From: Taxillus chinensis
Lineage: Eukaryota; Streptophyta; Magnoliopsida; Santalales; Loranthaceae
Assembly (NCBI GenBank): GCA_023512835.1
Contig: CM042090.1
Span: 55,911,865-55,975,864 of the forward strand
Length of the DNA stretch: 64,000 nucleotides
Reading direction: 5' to 3'
The position numbers were made by a program, and so were the translations under genes. Under the pieces are notes generated by a model. That model was given only the letters and a program-made list of their open reading frames with translations. It had not been told where the DNA came from and searched no databases. Of this stretch, positions 22,204 to 33,300 are shown in pieces (within the stretch, counting starts at the first letter, position 1; the number at the start of each line of letters is the position of its first letter).

Positions 22204-23577
22204 TGATGGTCCCTTGGAGCCTAGAGGGGGTGAATAGGCTCTTATCGAAACTCTTTTAGTCTCTTATGACACAACACTTATCTAGTTAAGTGATAGAATC
22301 ACTGCGGAAGATAACCAGATAGTGGAAGTATTTTGTTTTATTATCAAAAGATAAATACAACAAAATAGAAGCAAGACTCTTTTACACTCTGTTTACAAAA
22401 GGATTCACACACTAGCCTATATTATCTCTTTGAACTCTTGTGCATACACAGGGTTGATTCAGGCTCGCTCGCACGCACACTTTTTCAAATGTACAAGTAT
22501 GAACATTTATATAAACATTCCTAAGAGACAACCTTGGAACTTGTAGTTCCGGAATGCGTTCAGCACTAACTATTCCTCGGTAATCTCTCTGCCTTGACTG
22601 CTGTGGTTTGTGGAGATCAAGATCTTGGGTTTAAAGAGTATAAGTGCCTTTGTGAGTTCGCAAGTATAATTAAAGTTGTGTCCACATATCCGGGTGATCC
22701 ACGTGTAAGATTCTTCAGGTTCTCAACGAGTTTGTCTTACATCGGGACACCACGAGCTGATAACTTTAAATGCGGTAAGTTAAGTAGCATTTTCTTGGTC
22801 CGGTGTAATTTTCCTTACTCCGTTGCTAATGAAGCTCGGAACCTTACTCCGTGTCAGTGGTTGCTTACTCCGTATCTATTTGGTATTGGAATCCTTAGTC
22901 CGTGTCAGCGCTTCCTTACTCCGCATGTAAGTTCCTTACTCCGTATGTAAGTTCCTTACTCCGTATGTAAGTTCCTTACTCCGTGCGAGTCTAAAGGATC
23001 GGATGGCTTACTCCGTACTAGCACATCCTTACTCCGCATGAGTGAGTGGTCCGGATTCCTTACTCCGCATCTGGTTTCCTTACTCCGTGCAAATAAAGAC
23101 TCGGGTCCTTATTCTGCATCAGTACTTCCTTACTCCGTATGTATAGAAGACTCGGACACCTTACTCCGTGTCTTCTTTACTTTAGTTCACTTGAGTGGAA
23201 GACTTAAGTTTTTAGCTTCGTGTCGACTCTTTTACTTCGTGCGACCTTGTAGACCAAGATTCTTACTCCGCATCAGTTTGACTTAGTCCATTTGAGATAT
23301 TAAGAACAGATTCCGTAATCCGTAACTTTTAAGTTCTTAGTCCGCACGAATGTTCCTTATTCCGTATGTATTGGTGACTTGGTTATTTACGAAGTCTTTG
23401 ACGACACTCACTCTTGTCCGGATCAGGATTATGTATCCTGTCCTTAGCTTTGCTCTCACGAGTGTATCTTCGGATTAATAACATATCTTCTGCAATGATC
23501 AAAGAAACACAAAAGATCTCAAATCAAATTACATAGGGCTTTATCAGCATTATCCAAATTCTGGGTTTGATCCAACA
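22204..23577 (+). mobile_element. Family Y solo LTR Y2 (1374 bp)
   Basis: Starts TGATGGTCCCTTGG, ends GATCCAACA and is flanked by the perfect duplication GCTTC (22199-22203 and 23578-23582). Near the 5' end it has AGAGGGGGTGAATAG, as in family X. The 3' half is an array of roughly twenty degenerate CCTTACTCCG motifs at ~15-30 bp spacing. It is inserted in another Y LTR. No coding part is attached, and I do not recognise the family. Confidence 0.75.
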
Positions 23578-23582
23578 GCTTC

Positions 23583-24166
23583 CTTACTCCATGCGAGTAT
23601 GAGGTTGGGATGGCTTACTTCGTGTCAGTACATCCTTACTCCGCTTAGGTAAAGGTTCGGATTCCTTACTTCACTTCTCTTTTCCTTACTCCGTGCGAAC
23701 AAAAGACTCAGGTCCTTATTCCACACAAGTCCTTCCTTACTCCGCATGAATGAAAGACTCGGATTCCTTACTCTATGTCTTCTTGTGCTTAGTCCGCATG
23801 AGTGAAAGACTTAACTCTTTATTCCGCATATTTCTCTCTTACTCCGCCCGAGTTATAGACTAGGATTCTTAGTATATTTGAGTATAAGACCCAGATTCCT
23901 TAGTCTATATCTTTAAGTGCTTAATTTGTACTAATGATCCTTACTCTGTATCTTGTGATGGCTTGGTTATTTACCAAGTTAATTGGCGACACTCACGTTG
24001 GTCCGGATCAAGATTATGAATTCTATCCTTAACTTTGTACTCATGAGTGAAGATCCAAATTAACGCTTGTCTTCTCGCAACATGTTAGAATTTACATTGA
24101 AAGATCTCAAACCAAATTATATAGGGTTTTATCAAAGATCATCCAAATTCCGGATTCGATCCAACA
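23583..24166 (+). mobile_element. Family Y LTR copy Y1, last segment
   Basis: Continues the TACTCCG array after Y2 and ends with the family terminus ATCCAAATTCCGG...GATCCAACA. The outer border at 24166/24167 interrupts a minus-strand gypsy remnant, and the right flank is CCGAG. Confidence 0.68.
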
Positions 24167-24810
24167 CCGAGTTCCCCAACCAAGGAGTTGATGGGCATGG
24201 AGACTCCCTTCCAAAGAATAAATCTGAGCTTCCATGGTATCCTTAAGCATCATCTTGGACTTCCCACGTTTCGGTGGTGTCGAAGTGCACAACTCCTCAC
24301 ACCCACGACCATGTTGTTGCTCCGAGAGTGGCCATCGCAACAAACCCTTCCTCGTGTGCCATCACCTCGACTTGTTCCACCAACCAACCAAATTATGACT
24401 AGACGTAATTGGCTCTGATTCCACCCATCACAGAGTTAGACTTACGATGAGCTAACCTACACGACACTTAGTCACTTAGCGAAAATTTTGTGAACTAAGT
24501 AAGCCTTAAGTTCGAGTGAATGTTTTCGAGTCATGTAGGACAATTAGGCAACGATTTCGAAAGTTGTAGAGAATGCCTGAAAGTAAGAAAACTTATATTA
24601 GAACAAAATGTCAAATACAAGTTTTAATACTAAAGTCTTGCTCTACATATAGATTTTAACATAATTTTATAGCTACCACAAAAAAATATCAGGTTGGCAT
24701 GAAAGTACAAATCACCTATACATATGTTAATTCATTCTATGAGCTATATAAACATCACAAATAATATAAATATGTTATAAAAATGTGTCGTGAGGCTCCA
24801 GACCATGACA
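24167..24810 (-). mobile_element. Remnant of a minus-strand gypsy-like element (gag start, primer site, 5' LTR)
   Basis: Read on the minus strand, 24810-24424 resembles an LTR that starts TGTCATGGTCTGGAGCC. It is followed by a primer-site-like TGGAATCAGAGCC (24411-24399), one mismatch from the iMet site. A gag-like N-terminus follows (PKRGKSKMMLKDTMEAQIYS, about 24280-24215). Y1 cuts the element at 24167, and the frame is already shifted. The LTR ends are eroded, so its limits are approximate. Confidence 0.5.
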
Positions 24811-25550
24811 TATTGTTCTAGAAGTTCGCAACGTTAGTCTGTTGTCAAATTTTAGCTAATTTAGGTGAATGGTGCTTGATAGAAACTCCTGCAATGACGT
24901 ATCAATGTTAATATGAACACAGAATTTGACCCGGAGATCTTCTAACCCCAATATTTCATGAAATAATAAAACCTCATAATTTTATTTTTCTCTTTCTCAT
25001 TTTTTCCTTCTTTTCTTCCATATTAGTTGTATATATTTATCTTTTTTGTCTTATATAATAATAATATTATTATTATCATTAAAACGACCCATCATTTTCT
25101 TTTTCTTTTGTTTCAATTTTTTTCCTTTACAATAATACGTGAAATACCTGCATGATTAGGGTCGTAAATGAATTAAACATTCGTGAATAAACTCGCATTT
25201 GATTCGGTAAAAGATCATTTATGTTCGTTCGTTTAAATAAAATGATATTCGTATTTGTTTTTTTACAAATAAACAAAATGGAACAAGACTACGTTTGGCT
25301 CATTAATGTTCATGAATATATATTCACGAACAATGTCTGGAAATATCAATAATTACGTTCCTGAATATATAAATATATATATGTTCATGAATAACCGTTT
25401 ATGAACAAACATTTACATATTACAGATTTAAAGAAGAATGATCACTCCTACTAAGATTAGTGCTTTCATGCTAACCAATCACCTTTGAAGAGTCATCCTT
25501 CATATGCAATGATCGGTGACAAGTCCTCCAGAACAATCTCTCTTTCTCTC
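24811..25550. other. AT-rich stretch without a gene; possible hAT-type MITE end
   Basis: No coding pattern is seen. From 25157 the sequence TAGGGTCGTAAATGAATTAA, followed by ATTCGTGAAT and TTCGTTCG-type motifs, resembles the end of plant hAT-type MITEs. A matching right end could not be fixed (perhaps near 25425). Confidence 0.35.
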
Positions 25551-25553
25551 TAA

Positions 25554-25910
25554 GAGCACTAGTAATAATTTTCCTATAGGAGTCCGTTTTTAAAAAAATA
25601 AAAAAGTATAAAATCATTCCCACAATAGAAAATCTATATTTAACTTCGTCCATGAGAGTTGTATAATATTTCTCAATGTATTAAAAATTACTGTTCACTC
25701 TCTATGATTGTTAAATTATAAAATATATTAGTTGAAAGATAAAAAGTAAGAAAGAGAAACAAATGAAAAAAATAAGAGTATAAATATTATTTTAATGATA
25801 TAGAAAATAATTAATGGAATATATTGTAATATGTATTTGTATAGGAAAGTAAAAACTAATTTAAATATTTAAATTTATGAAAAATGAGAGGATAAGCGAT
25901 GTTAATGCTC
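25554..25910. mobile_element. Tourist-like MITE (357 bp)
   Basis: The termini GAGCACTAGTAATAAT and (reversed) GAGCATTAACATCG form imperfect inverted repeats flanked by TAA on both sides (25551-25553 and 25911-25913). TAA duplication is the PIF/Harbinger signature. It is AT-rich and non-coding. Confidence 0.7.
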
Positions 25911-25913
25911 TAA

Positions 25914-26794
25914 CCCGTTTGACTCAGTTGATTGCTCCCTGTTCGTCCCCATTAACCGATGTCGCATGATAGAGATAACTAGTCCTTATTTGTCCACCAA
26001 TCTTTGCCTTAGCCATCCATAGTTATGGTTCGACTTTAACTAATACACTATTGTGATCCATGTAGCAAAAAGACTTGGGGAGAGGGAAGGGAAGGATAAA
26101 TTATTTGGGAAACAAATAATTTGTCATATATCAGTTGCAACGATCAGATTATTTGTAGGGATGTGACGTGTCATCCTTATCTCAAACTCGTCTAATATAA
26201 TAAATACACATCCTAAACTCATTCCAAACCTGTAAACGGGTCAACCATACCCATCCCAAATTCGCATTGAATCTAATTATGTTGACCCGAAACTTATTCC
26301 AATAAGGTTGAAGTGGCACGAGTAACCGACATAACTTGCAGAATTGCCATTTCTATATGTAATGGGACATATTTGGGATTGATCACCTCTAACCTGAAGG
26401 CCATTCCATCTAAGAAATATCTATCCTAAACTCGTGATGGGTTTGTCAAATCCATTCTAAATATGCTTCAAATCCGATTATATCGATTCAAAATACGTCC
26501 CAACAAGATCGGACAGATATTTGAATTGGCCTGCCCATTGCCAACCAGCCAAATATGAATACACTCGTGAGCTTTAGAAATATTGATGATCAATTTCATA
26601 ATGAGTATTGTTTTACGCCCCAGTGAGTGAGTAGCCCAATTTTTCCTCCACATCCATAAGGTACTAAAATATCTATCACTTTAATTTCTGCAATTACCCG
26701 AAAGAAAAGAAATACGGTTTTTCCCATATATAATGACCCCACACGCACATTCATACCCCATTACAAATAAATAATAGAAAAAATCTATTTGCAG
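25914..26794. other. Upstream flank of the SAC3 gene; degenerate repeat
   Basis: No coding region. From about 26155 to 26545 the sequence has the look of an old non-autonomous repeat (ends near TAGGGATGTGACG and the reverse of GGCAATGGGCAGG), but no clean termini or duplication are visible. Confidence 0.3.
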
Positions 26795-26929
26795 GTACAT
26801 TGTGTAGGTAATCCGCGCAGGGGCACTCTCTTTGCTGTTAGATTGGTATGAATAAAAAATTTATAAAAATAATAATATCAATTCAACGATAATAAAGATC
26901 CCGCTGTGCGGATTACCTTCATATTGTAC
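26795..26929. mobile_element. Short inverted-repeat element (MITE-like) upstream of SAC3C
   Basis: The left arm at 26795-26820 (GTACATTGTG...GGTAATCCGCGCAG) is matched by an inverted right arm at 26904-26929 (reverse GTACAATATG...GGTAATCCGCACAG). The element ends about 145 bp before the ATG, so it may lie in the promoter or 5' UTR. No target duplication was fixed. Confidence 0.6.
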
Positions 26930-27073
26930 GTGTATGTAATATTACTCTAAATAATAATAGTCATTTCTTCATTTATTTATTTTAAAAGTTTTTAGTCATT
27001 CTTTTAAAAACAATTTTTTTTGGTAAAATACTCCATACCCGTTTTCCGATTGGGAGGGAGGGGTGGACCTGCG

Positions 27074-27326
27074 ATGGAGAGGCGGAACCAGCAAATTCCT
27101 TCCTCGTCTTCCACAAATTCGTCAACATTTCGAGCTCACAAATTCACTTGTAAACCTTCAAGTCACTCCAATTCCAGATTCTCCAACCATAATAATATAC
27201 CAAATCCTACCCCAGCCATCAATGATTCCCATGTCAAAAGCGGCAAACGATTCCAAGCGGAAGCAGACAACAACGAGTCATTTAATCTGCTGCCCGTCGT
27301 CGGGACTTGCCCTTTCATGTGCCCAG
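27074..27326 (+). CDS. SAC3C: SAC3C exon 1 (residues 1-84, phase 1 end)
   Basis: Runs from [13 protein letters not shown] to VGTCPFMCP. The donor is CCCAG|GTTCGA at 27326/27327. Intron 1 is 86 bp (27327-27412). Reading on without splicing gives an open frame to 27391 that loses the SAC3 motif, which supports the splice. Confidence 0.9.
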
Positions 27327-30300
27327 GTTCGAACATCATATCTTGTTTGGTTCCCAAGGAAAGGGGGCGAAATTTAGAAAACCGGCTCTAATGTATGTGT
27401 GAAAATGAATAGACGCCGAAAGAAGCCATCGTGAGCGGCTTCGGGATTTAGCCTTGTTCGAGAGGCTAAATGGAGATCCTAGGAAATCATCTACAAGCCT
27501 TGCCGTCAAAAAGGTTCGCTTTCTTGTTTTTTTTTTTTTCACGTACTTATTAGTCCTGCCATTGCCCTTCACTTCTTTGAGCTATCTATCTAACAAGGTT
27601 GTGTACTCATAAGGGCAAATGTATTGTTGATGTCAGTTGCAATTTGCAATGAAACAGAAGAAAAAATTACTAGAGAGAGCACAAGAAAGAAAATATACGG
27701 GGCATGAAAACTGTCCCCCTATACTGCCGAGAGAAACTGTAAAAAAGAAATACAATACCAACCCACGTTACAAACTTGTCAATAACCCACCCAATTAAAG
27801 CAAACTGAAGATTGAGTTGGTTCACCATTACGGGTCAGCAGTAAATTCACAGTCACATTAACAAATCTTCTCCTTGACTTGAATCTTTACTTGCCATCAC
27901 AAGAACACCTCTCCTCTCCCCTCATGCCCCTTAAGGGCCCCAGCCTATGCCAACATTCACTAAGTCCAAGCTGTGCTCGAACTTCACTGCAGGTAACGAC
28001 TTTGTCAACATATCAATTGGATTATCTATTGTGGCTACCTTCTCGGTGGCAAACTCATCACTCAATGACATCTCTTATGAAGTTCAATATGAGATCAATA
28101 CGCTTTGATCTCTCATGATAAATCGGGTTCTTGGTCAAATTCAAAGCACTTTGACTATCACAAGATACAACAGGTTTTTCCATAATCAAACCCAAACTAT
28201 TACTAAGACCCTGCAATCAAATCCCTTCCTTCACCCCTTCTGTCAATGACATGTATTTAGATTCAGTTGTGGACAAAACAGTAGTGGACTGCAAAGTTGC
28301 TTTCCAACTAACAACACAACGAAGGAATGAGAAAATATCACATGTCAATGATCTTCTCCTTAAGAGATCTCAATCTGAATCAGTGTAACCAACAACACCT
28401 ACAGTACAACTACTAGAATCATAAACCATGTACATGTTAGTTGTGCCTCTCAAATATCGCATAATCTACTTTACAACTTCCTAGTGAGCTTTCCTAGGAT
28501 TACCCTTGAAAACCATGCTAACAACATGTGCCAGATCAGGCATTGTGCAGACCATGACATACATCAACTTTCCACTACACTTGAGTTAGGAATTCTGCTC
28601 ATGTACTCTTTTTCTTCCTTAGAACTTGGAGTAGTACTAGCATCAAACTTGAAATGTGCTGCCAATGAAGTACTAATTGGCTTGGATTTATCAAATGAAA
28701 AAGATTATAACACCTTTCAATGTATTTCTCTTGAAATAAATACAAGAGGCTTGCTTTTCTATCTCTTCAAATATCTATGCACAATATCTTCTTGGCTGCA
28801 TCCACATTCTTCATCTCAAACTCACTACTCAACAAACTTTTCAAGTTATTAATTCCAATTATGTTGCTAGTTGCAATCAACATATCATCAACATATAACA
28901 AGTATATATAAGAACCATCTAGTAGTTATCTCAAGTAAACGTAGTTATCATACTGATTTTGAACAAAAACTTGAGAAATCATGAATGTATCATATCTTTT
29001 GTACCATTGGATAGGAGATTACTTCAAGCCATACAAGGAATTTTTTAGCAAAGACACATGGTCTCCTATTTCGGGATCAATGATGTCCTCTGCTTGTGAC
29101 ATGTAAATCTATTCATCTAGACTTCCATGCAAGAAGGCAATGTTTACATCAAGTTGTTACAGTTCAAAGTTAAAGGCACTCACTATGGCTAAGAGGACCC
29201 AAATAGTCTTATGCTTAACAGCCGGAGAGAACATTTCATGATAATCAATCCCTTCCGTCTAGGAAAATCCCTTTGTTAGAAGCCTTGCTTTAAACCTTGC
29301 TGCTTTACCACTATAAATTTCTTCTTTCTTTTTGAAAACCCATTTGCATACCTCTTGAGGACAACCAAATATTGGTAAGCAAAACTAATTAGAGGGTTTT
29401 TCATACCATACCTCTTGAGGAGTCTTATAATCAATTGTAGTTGATGGAGATCAGCAGAGTGGCCAGGTTGTTCAGCCTCTCGTTGCTGTATGTCCGCTCG
29501 TTGATGCTCTCTTTGAGCATCCTTCCTCTCCAATAGAGTTGGAGTGAGTCTTACGAAAGCATAAGGCCATTGGTAAGGTGTTAGGGGTAAATTATGAGGG
29601 GTATCCGGGTATGAACATGCTATTTTTGATCTATTGCGGGACATCAAAACTCGGCATCTAGCCTGGAAGGCTGTTGTCCCTTTTTAGCAGCCTGTGAGCG
29701 TAGGCCCTAAATGTGTGTGGGAGCTCAGAGGGCTTGCTTTTTGGATTAACTATGGTGCAGGGGGGTTCTTGGCCTTCACGGGTGGGGTCGGTGAATGTGT
29801 TAGCTCTTCGGGGGACCATGAGTTATCCCAATGAGTTTGCAAATCCTATCGTGGATTGTGTGGGGGCTCCATGATCGGGTGAAGTGCCTTTGCCTTAGTA
29901 ATTTATTATAGAAGTGAAAGGCTGACATCATTTGTTTGCAGGAGATTAAGTTGGAGGCTTGGAGCTTGTGTCGGAGGACCTCGTAAAGCTTTTGTGGTGT
30001 GGTCGTTTTGTAGATTGGATCTTTCTTGGTTCAGTGGGGGTGGCGTGGCTGGTGGCATTCTGTTGATGTGAGACAGCTGTGTTGTTTGCAAGCTAGATGA
30101 TGCTGTAGGTCAGTTTTTGTTGTCCTGCAAGTTTCAGAATGTTGGGGATCATAATGTGTAGATGTTCTTTGGGGTGTATGGTTCTTACCTTGCCAGTGCT
30201 AGGAGTCCGCTGTGGGATGAGCTTACTAGTTTGCACAATTAGTAAGGCATGCTGTGGTGTATTGGAGGGGAGATTTCAATGTGGTGCGCTTCCCTTCTGA

Positions 30301-33300
30301 GAAGATGGGTTCGACAGGGTTTACTCCTTCGATGCCTTGGTTTTCTGAGTTTACTGATGCCTTGGGCTTGGTGGATCTTTCGCTGATTGGTGGGGTTTTC
30401 ACATGGTCTAATAACTGTGTTCAGCCGTCCTTTATTAGGCTGGATTAGTTTTTGGTTTTTGCGGATTGGGCCAGGCAGTTTGTGCATCTCCATTAGTCGC
30501 GTTTGAGTCGGTGGGGTTCTGATAATTTTCCCGTTCTCTTGGAGTGTGGTCCTTCGTCGCCGTGGCATCGACCTTTTCAGTTTGAGAACATGAGGCTGTT
30601 GGCAAATGGTTTTGTGGACCGGGTTTGGTCTTGATGCGAGTCGTATCGAGTTATGGGAGCTCTGAGCCACACGTTTGCCTCTAAGTTGAAATTCTTGAAT
30701 GGGGATTTGAAGTTGTGGAATGATGCTGTTTTTGGATAGGTTGGCGTTCGGAAGCACACTCTGATGATGGATTTGAGTGCTCTTGATGAGGTTGTCTTGC
30801 TTAGGCCTTTATCAGAAGCGAAGAGGGGGCGCAGGGTTATGTTGGCCTCTTCTCTTGAGCAGTTTCTTTTAATGGATGAGATTTCTTGGCGGCAGAAATC
30901 TAGATCCCTATGGCTTTGAGAAGGGGACAAGAACTCCAAATTCTTTCACTATATGGCTAACTCTCACAGGAATGCCAACACCATTAGTAGGCTTCACATT
31001 GATGGTGTTGTCTCTACGAGTTAGGAGGATATCCGGGACCACGTTGTGGGGTTTTATGGGTCTCTTTTTCGGGCAGAGGAACACCCCCGTCCTCTTCTTG
31101 ATGGGATCCAGTTTGATGTCCTTTCCACGGAGGATGCTGGGCGGCTTGATTGTCTGTTTGAGGAGGTGGAGGTAGAGTTTGTGGTTCGGGGATGCAAAGG
31201 GGATAAGGCCCCTAGTCCGGATAGGTTCCCCTTAGCGTTTTTTCAGCATTGTTGGATTGTTTTGCGGTGTGTTGTCATGAGTATTTGTGCGAAGTTCCAT
31301 AAGCATTGCCAATTTGAGAGGAGTCTTAACATGACTTTTGTGCTCTCCTCCCCAAGAAACCGAGAGCGGATGACTTGAAAGATTTCCGGCCTATTAGTTT
31401 GGTAGGGAGCATGTACAAAATAATTGCCAAAGTCCTTGCTAATCGATATGAAGACTGTTTTGGGGCAGCTGATTTCTCCTGCTCAGAGTGCCTTTGTGCC
31501 TAGTCGGCAGATTCTAGATTCAGTTCTCATCGCGAGCGAGTGCCTTGATAGTCGCATTAAGGTTGCTCTTTCGGGAGTGTCGTGTAAGCTAGACTTGGAG
31601 AAGGCTTATGATCATGTTCATTGGGGGTTTCTCCTTTATGTTCTTCTGAGATGTGGCTTCTTGGTCAAGTGGCAGCGTTGGATCTCGTTTTGTATCTCCA
31701 CTGCCCGTTTTTTGTTAATGGCAGCCCTTGTGGTTTCTTCTTGAATTCCCGAGGCCTCCGACAAGGAGACCCTTTGTCGCTTGTGTTGTTTATCTTTGTT
31801 ATGGAGGCTTTTAGTAGTATGGTGGGCAAGTCCACATGGGCTAGGCTTCTTTCTGGATTTTCCATTGAATGTTCGGGCAAAGGCTTACTTACAGTTTTAC
31901 ATCTTTTGTTTGCCGATGATACTCGTGTTTTGTGAGGCGGTTTCAGGGCATATTTTTCATCTGTGGTCCATCTTTGTATGGTTTGAGGCAGCGTCGAGGT
32001 TGCGAATTAATCTCGGTAAATCCGTTTTGGTCCCAATTGGTGATGTGCCTTCTTTGTGGGAGTTGGCTGATATATTAGGGTGTCAGACTGTGCAACTCTC
32101 CCTCTTGTATTTGGGTCTTCTGTTGGGGGTATCATTTAAGACCACTACTATTTGGGAGCCATTATTGAGCGGATGGAGCATCGTTTGGCCGGGCGGAAAT
32201 GCATTTACGTCTTCAAGGGAGGTTGGCTCACTTTGATTAGGAGCACCCTCTCCCACTTGCTGATTTACTATCTTTCTCTGTTTTCTCTTCATGCGGTTGT
32301 GGCTTCTTGCCTAGAGTGGATCCAAAGGAATTTCCTTTGGGGATCCGAGGTGGGGGTGCCAAAGGTTCATTTGGTTAATTGGAAAAGTGTGTGTCGTCCT
32401 CTTTTTCATGGCGGCTTGGCCATTAAGAACTTGTCGTCCTCTACTCAGGAAATGGTTATGGTGTTTTGGAGCGGAGCGGGGGGGCTCTACAAATGGGAGG
32501 TGATTGTAGTCAAATATGGGATTTTAGGCGGGGGTTGGATTTCCTTAGTGCCTCGCGGTCCTCATGGCAAGGGGTTGTGAAAATTCATCCGCGTGAGGTG
32601 GGATTCTTTCTCCCGGTTTGTGGTGTTTGAGTTAGGGGATGGTGCTTCTATCTATTTCTGGCATGATGTGTGGTGTAGTAATTCTCTCTTGAAACTTGAG
32701 TATCCAGAGCTGTATTGGCTCATGTGCCTTCCTGATGCTTTTGTGGCCCATGTTCATTATCCTTGGGGTACTTTCTTGTAGTGGGAGGTATTGTTTTCGC
32801 GCGCTCCGTAGGATTGGGAATTGGAGGCTTTCACCTCTTTTTTGATTTGTTGTATTCAGTTCCTCCGGCGAGGTTTGAGGTAGATCAATTGTGTGTGCGC
32901 CCCAATCGAGAGCAAGGGTACCAGGTCCAGAGTTTTTACTCCCTTCTCACTCCTGCCTGCATTGAGAGTTTTCCTTGGCGGAGTGTTTGGAAGGCTTGGG
33001 TGCCGTCCAGAGTAGCTTTTTTCGCTTGGATAGCGATTTTGGGTAATATTTTGATTGCCGATCATTTGAGGCGCAAGGGTTTCGTTCTTGTCAGTAGGTG
33101 TTTTATGTGCAAGGCTTCGCTGGAGTCCACAGATCATCTTTTCCTTCATTGTTTGTATGCTCGAGGGTTGTGGAATATGATCCTGTGGATGATGCCGTCC
33201 TCTCTTGCGCGTTGTTTGTATGTTGGCTAGGGGGTGTAGGGCAGCATTCGGAGGTGTGGCGGGCTGTCCCTCATTGCCTCCTGTGGTGTCTTTGGCGAGA

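Noticed and set aside
27020..27391. 123-codon unspliced frame as the start of the host gene
   Set aside because: After MCP it loses all SAC3 similarity. Splicing 27327-27412 restores [14 protein letters not shown] in phase.
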